Part shown: in pieces, positions 58,713 through 64,000 of the stretch
Layout: each line of letters begins with the position of its first letter
Numbering within the stretch: the first letter of the stretch is position 1
From: Nitzschia sp. DOCU1
Lineage: Eukaryota; Bacillariophyta; Bacillariophyceae; Bacillariales; Bacillariaceae
DNA length: 64,000 nt
Assembly (NCBI GenBank): GCA_951394045.1
Contig: OX595990.1
Coordinates: 682,001 to 746,000, forward strand
Reading direction: 5' to 3'
Translations under genes and position numbers: made by a program
Notes under the pieces: generated by a model
Seen by the model: the letters and a program-made list of their open reading frames with translations, nothing else
The model's database searches: none
What the model was told of the DNA's origin: nothing

Positions 58713-61700
58713 TTACACTTCTTGTCCCTCCACGACGTCTTCTTCACGTAACTTTAACGACGTATGATATTGCTCGGTGGTATGCTGGTACCGAATCACC
58801 AAATTGCTGTCCATCATCATGACACGAATCGTACTAGCTGTACCTTCGTCCAATCCTCCCATGCAAAACTTGAGGCAGGAGGCCGAATCACCGCCAAAGT
58901 CGTTCTTGTAGATTTCACAAATCTTGGGTAAAATGACAACGCTCTTTTTGGAATCAATTTCCAATTCTTGTTGCAAAAATATTTCGGCTGCTTCGTTCAG
59001 CTGATGTTCGACCATACTCGGACGAAGAATGGGAACATCGCGGGGACACGCGACATCGCCAGTATTCAGTACAAAGTTTATTCGGGGATCCGTGCAGTCG
59101 AGCGCATAGTGACGATACGGCTGAGACTTCTTGGGAGCTTCAATGTACGGTGGCTTTGGATTGATCGGCTTGGACATTTTGCCTCTCAAAACGCAACAGT
59201 AGAGTTCTGCCAAGGAAAAGACATCCCCGCCGATTTCGTAGCAAGTTGTTCGCATAAACTGATTCACCGACTTTTTGTGTAGAGGTCCGTTCACGGACAA
59301 AAGCATCGCCTGCTGCAAAAGACAGTGATAAATATTCGCAAAGAGGCAAAAAGTACTCTTGCTGGACAAATCAAGCTCGTCCAGAGGAAGAAGTCTCAAT
59401 TGGCTCGACAAATCCAAAAACTCGACAAACGAATCGGGATCGTTCTCAAGAGAATCAAGCGAAAATGAAAGTGCCCTAGCCAGTAGGTCCTCCACGAACG
59501 CGAATCCGTTCGACAAGTCGACCAACCCCGGATCGAGACTGTCAAAGGCCATTCGTCTACCATTCAAAACGGCACGCTCCCTTAATTTGTCTTTGGATGA
59601 TAGCTTGGCCCACTTTCCAACACCAGAAGATAGCGAAGACTCGGACAAGCTTTGGAATCCCTGCCAGAAACGGGCCTTTCGCAGATCTGGTTCCTGAATC
59701 GACGCGCTTTCCTCAACTTGTTTGATATGGGCTTCAATTGCAACCTCCACGTGATGGCCAAACGTATCCCGCGATTCTTCGTCACGAAATGCAATATAGT
59801 GGCAGAGCCAGGCGGTTTCCAACACCAGTAGCGGGAAACCAGGCAGTGGAGCCATAGGGCCCGGGTCAAGAGGGCGAACACCGGTGATGTCAATGTATGC
59901 AATCTCAGTGCATGGCGCTTTTGATAACGGGGAGTAAAACGAGAGGCAGCTGTCGTACACTCCAGACCATTCTTCCCTCCAGTGGCTTTCCCACAAACAA
60001 CGAGCAACCAAACTTTCGTGAATCAACTTTCCTCGTGAGCTCTCACCCGAAAGAGGGATCACACCAAGCTCGACCGAAGTTCCCTCCAAGAACCATCTGT
60101 CCTGATCCGTTTTATGTTGGACTTGCGACTTCAAGACAGCATTGCACTGCTTCCAGTGCGGAGCATTCATTGGCAAACTTGACATTCGTGACAGAACTCG
60201 AGAGGCCGTTCGACGCGACTGCTCTGGCGCACAGAGTTCCCCAGCAACAAAGGACGCAGACTTCTTCTCGATCTTTGCAATTTTCTTCAGCTTTTTAGAC
60301 ACCGCAACATGATCTTTCTCCTTGTGCTTGGTCTTCGGTTCCGCCTTGGGCGGTTTCTTCGACTTTCGAGAGACTGGGGCAATCACAGCACGACCAGCGG
60401 ATCTTCCCACGTTCACAGCTTTCTTTCCTCCGCGAAAGGCAACCTTGGCAGTGCCGACTGCTGCCTTACCTGTAAGCTTTCCGGTACCCTTAACGGCCTT
60501 GGCGGACAACTTTCCGGTTGCCAAGGCAACCTTTACAAAACAAAAGTGAGCGACCAGTACATAGTGCGGCAACTTTCCAAAGAACGATGAAAAGCTGTTT
60601 CCCCGCTTACCTTTCCGGTGAGCTTGGTGGTTTTGACTCCAAGTTTTGCCGTCTTTACGACGCCCCCAGCAGTTGCCTTCACCGACTTGCCGATTAAGGC
60701 TTTGCTCTTGGAAACCATCCCTTTCTTCTTTCTTTCTTCGCCCTGTGGCTCCACTTCGACTTCAGCTTCTACATGTGGTTCAACTTCGACTTCGGCTTCT
60801 ACTTCGATGTCGTCATCGCTTCCTGGTTCCGTATCAACTTCGCTTTCCCCTTCGATCTCTTCTCCTTCTTCGTCGGCTTCATCGAGAGCCGCCTGAAGTA
60901 TTGCATCATCGGCTTCTACGTTTTCAACCTCGATGCCAGATTCGATTGACTCTTCGTCTGACTCATCATCTCGGAGTGGTAGCGACTCGAAGGAGAATTC
61001 TGCCGGCAGCTCAACCGCCTCGGGCCGATGTTCGTGCGGACTCAAAGTCAGCAGGGCGGCTTCCTTTCGAAGTCCCGATAACGGAGCACTTGAGTTTTCA
61101 CTATTCGAAGAAACTTGTCTGGAGCTGGCTCCCCGTGAAGCAAAGGCTTCCTTGTAACTGCCAGTCATCCGTCTCTCGGACTTGCGACGATTGCTGGGAG
61201 ACAGGTCCTCGGGCAGCACGTAATGACGCACACTGTGACCAACACTCATGATCTGGGCGAGCTCTCTTCCGGTGCGGAGTCGCAAGAATGTTTCAGGGTC
61301 TTTTTCAATGGGCTCGAGGTCCTCGCCATCATCGTCAGACTTCTGCTCGTCCTTCACTCGTTGCGTAACTCTCACCACATAGGTAAGTTGCCGCACCCGG
61401 TCTGTGCGATTCATCATTTCAATCCAGGCAGGTACGTCTGCATGAGCATGCTCACTGCAAAACGTAAGTTTGTCGACGGCGAACATTGCCGATGTATCCA
61501 CAACGTTTTCATCGGATTCAGCGGAGTTACTTTCAAGTTTTGATCGAGGTGACGTAGGCAAAAGGGGAGAAGACAGTGTCTGAGGCTCAATAGCGGTGAG
61601 AACAAGAGGCTTCATCCATGTAGGTTTGCTGGCTTTCAATTCTGGGTCGCCCTCATCAGGCTCTTCTTCGTCAGACTGATACTGCTCTTCTGTGGTATGT

Positions 61701-64000
61701 TCCGTCTTCTTTGGATTGTACAAGCCCAGCATGCGTCCTCCATATGTTGCAGAAGGTTCGCCGGCAACACCAACATAGTAGCTTGACCATCTTTTGTGCC
61801 GTAAAACAAATGAGCATCCCATAGTCAGATACAACGACTGTGCATCACCGGTTTGCGCCCCAACTGGATCTGCTTTGTCAAATTCTCCATCATGGTTGTA
61901 GATGGTAAAGAAACCATTCTTGCTGGGGACGCTCGACACCCACTTCAGCCACCAACCTCGATGAATCGTCAGGTACCTTGTCTCCGCCTTAGTCCTTTGA
62001 ATCAGCTTGAACATTACTGTGTCGCCCGATTTGATTAGTCGATTTTTCTTCGACCTACGAGTCTTTTCAATAACGATAGTGACATCTTGATCTTGAAGCA
62101 CGGCAAAACCTCCCCCATTTGCGAGGAATGAACTCTTGCCACTATCGTCGTCTACACTGCCCAGCAATTCCCGGAGGCATACGCTGTCACCAGAACGCAT
62201 GTAAATTCCTTCTCCCAACTCCGCAGCTGTTTCTGCATCGTCGTCGTCTTCGACCTCCTCAACATTTTCGTCGGCGGACCTTGACGCCAAAAGTTCTTGA
62301 GCCGCGGGCTCGTTCCTAGCCTCGATAGGTAACTTTCTTTGGTCCTCTGAAGCAGTTCGCGATCGATGCAATTCCTGTTTCACCTTGCGCGCATTTTCCG
62401 CCATCCACTTCATTGCAAACGGGCCCTTCCCAGCCTCTTCATCGTTACTCAATTCCAAATCGACAACATAAGTCAGGTCTTTCTGGTTATGCTTTTCGTT
62501 GGCACGATTTTCATCGACCAAGTACATGGTCAAATGGAATGCCTGGGACCCAAGAACAGAGCTGAGCCCAAAGGGTCGAATCCCCGGGAGATTAATAACG
62601 CGCCAGTCGATGAAATCGACGTACGCACTCCACAAGGCCATGGTGTATGTATCTTCAAGATTCCAAGCCACGGGTATACCCTTCTTTCGCCTTTTTATGG
62701 ATTCAGGATCTTCCTCTATTGCCGTTCCAAGCTTGGGTGGAGTTTCGCCTGGTTTTGTCACTACGAGACGATCCAAACTTCCCTCAACGGTGAACGACAT
62801 GTGCGGTTTTTCAAACTTTCCATCAGGCGTTCGCTCTTTCGACCCAGTGATAGAATAATGGAAGGTTGGATTAGTCGATTTCATGAAGGCCATGGCGGCA
62901 CCGACGAAGGCTCGCTGAATCATTCCCATCTTGATGGGTTCTTCCAGTTCACAGGAAAAGTAGACGGCCTTGCCAACTGGAATTTTTTTCAGTTTGAGCT
63001 GGTATTGGAATTCGAAACGGCGCTGGCGTCCTCTCATGTAATCGGACCATTGTTTGTTGCAAGGCATACCCTTCTCGGCCTTAGGATCGTCCACGTCAGG
63101 AGTTCGGATAATGACTACCATGTCCATTTCGAACCATTCCGTCGAAAGATGAGTAGGTTCGGCCGTGTTGACATAAATTCTTTCCCCATTCGTCGCGTTG
63201 ATAATGTACAAACTTGACAATGCAGGATGCGAGAGAGGGACGTCGGGAGTTGTAGATGTCACTGATTCATCGACGCTTACAGAACGACCAATCTCTTCGG
63301 GATGTTCCAATGTTTCCGGTGGCAATTCTCGTTGAACGGAAACTAAAGGACTGTCCAACTTGGGTGCCGCAGGTAAATGGTCCATTGGTACTCTATCGAC
63401 GTCGCTCAAGACGAGCACCTGCTCTGCCCCTGCTTCGCTACCCCGTAGCCCTGGAATAAATTCCGCAAAGTTTCTCTGAATGAAGGCTAGACCGATAATG
63501 AGCACACATGTGGCCCAGGCAGTGAGGGCATACTCAGTCAATCTACCCACTGCTACTTCCCATTCCGGATGTTTGCAGCCAAGTATGTAGGCACCACATG
63601 CTAGAACCAAAGTACGTGTCAATTGCTCCATAGAGTGTACCGGCCAATCAGCGTCACGTCGACCTGTAGATGCTTCTAATAACGTCCTGGAGCCTCGCTG
63701 AATCACGCCGACTCGAGGGGACTGCCCACCTACAATTCCGCCGCTGGTACCTCCTGAATCTTCCACGTCCCCTGCCAGAGCCCCGTATCCGTTTGCCTCA
63801 TCCATGATGACCTCTTGCCCTTCATCGACAAGGTCGTCATCGTCCTCTAAAATTAACCCATCGCCGTTGCGGCTTCGCCCTCGCCTGCTTACTGCTCGGC
63901 CGACTGCACGTAGAGGCTTTCTCACCGCACTGGATACCACCTTTCTAGAAGCACCCAGAACGGATGCTTTTCGAGGCTGCTTACCCACTGGAGAGATCGG
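58713..64000 (-). CDS. DUF1769 - PH-like - DUF547 fusion protein (5' end outside window)
   Basis: Exons complement(60611-64000) and complement(58713-60530), joined by an 80-nt GT-AG intron, give at least 1730 residues. The frame is open to the window edge, and no ATG is seen near it, so the start is missing. In order: a basic N-terminus; a hydrophobic segment (EYALTAWATCVLIIGLAF) near residue 150; a DUF1769-like domain at roughly 270-550 (HMSFTVEGSLDRLVV, DTYTMALWSAYVDFIDW); a long acidic/low-complexity region; a KLTGK/ATGK repeat-rich hinge; a PH-like domain near 1300-1410 (WREEWSGVYDSCLSFYS); and a DUF547 domain near 1490-1650 (LFANIYHCLLQQAML, YEIGGDVFSLAELYCCVLRG, DPRINFVLNTGDVACP). Lipid-binding and membrane-contact functions are inferred. 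The fusion looks novel. Confidence 0.8.
60531..60610 (-). other. Intron of the DUF1769-DUF547 gene
   Basis: Minus-strand donor gtaagc at 60610, acceptor gtaaag ending 60531; phase 0, 80 nt. It joins TKLTGK to VALATGKLSAK within a repeat-like basic hinge. Confidence 0.82.

Noticed and set aside
62366..63217. 283-codon plus-strand frame opposite the DUF1769 region
   Set aside because: Antisense shadow; the minus strand holds the conserved domain.

Overview
The window is nuclear DNA of a photosynthetic stramenopile, almost certainly a diatom and probably a pennate one. All genes are eukaryotic. Nearly every intron is a short GT-AG intron of about 67-170 nt; the one long exception is 293 nt, in RPL19. 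Several proteins begin with a signal peptide followed by a Phe or Trp cleavage context (for example LLHA/FAPSS), the signature of import into a four-membrane plastid. Diatom-type families are also present: a KSTK-repeat silaffin-like protein, two proteins sharing a TRGLE motif, and a large divergent ankyrin-type protein. I count 27 protein genes in 64 kb, on both strands. The first and last run off the window. I saw no rRNA, tRNA, CRISPR array or intact transposon.

Layout. 1-7.5 kb: an amino-acid transporter (3' part), a Ser/Pro-rich basic protein, a BTB protein carrying an RPA70N-like domain, and the secreted silaffin-like protein. 7.9-18.4 kb: a calcineurin-like phosphatase, a DHHC palmitoyltransferase, a SAL1/HAL2-type nucleotidase, a type II membrane protein with 20 Notch/LNR-like repeats, and Rab7. 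18.7-26.2 kb: a six-exon, apparently plastid-targeted pyruvate carboxylase, and the ankyrin/IQ protein. 27.2-37.1 kb: a PAP2-like membrane protein, an SGNH hydrolase, the two TRGLE proteins, an unknown membrane protein, and a PIN-like carrier. 38.9-42.7 kb: PurU, a small single-span membrane protein, and a YgfZ/IBA57-like protein. 43.4-53.7 kb: a 2120-residue USP deubiquitinase, RPL19, and a secreted M3 peptidase. 53.8-64 kb: a tail-anchored repeat protein, an RRM-PWI splicing factor, a DUF3611 plastid membrane protein, and a DUF1769-PH-DUF547 fusion.

The genes do not form operons; they are ordinary neighbours, many arranged divergently over 0.4-1 kb promoter regions. Loose functional threads are plastid metabolism (pyruvate carboxylase, YgfZ-like, DUF3611, SAL1-like), one-carbon/folate chemistry (PurU and the folate-binding YgfZ-like protein lie 1.2 kb apart), membrane traffic (Rab7, DHHC) and the cell surface (silaffin-like, LNR-repeat protein, secreted peptidase). 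The most novel candidates are the silaffin-like protein at 6493-7512, the BTB-RPA70N protein at 3583-5383, the LNR array at 13.9-16.4 kb, the DUF1769-PH-DUF547 fusion at the right end, and a 42-bp promoter repeat with an E2F-type core at 30.6 and 32.0 kb.
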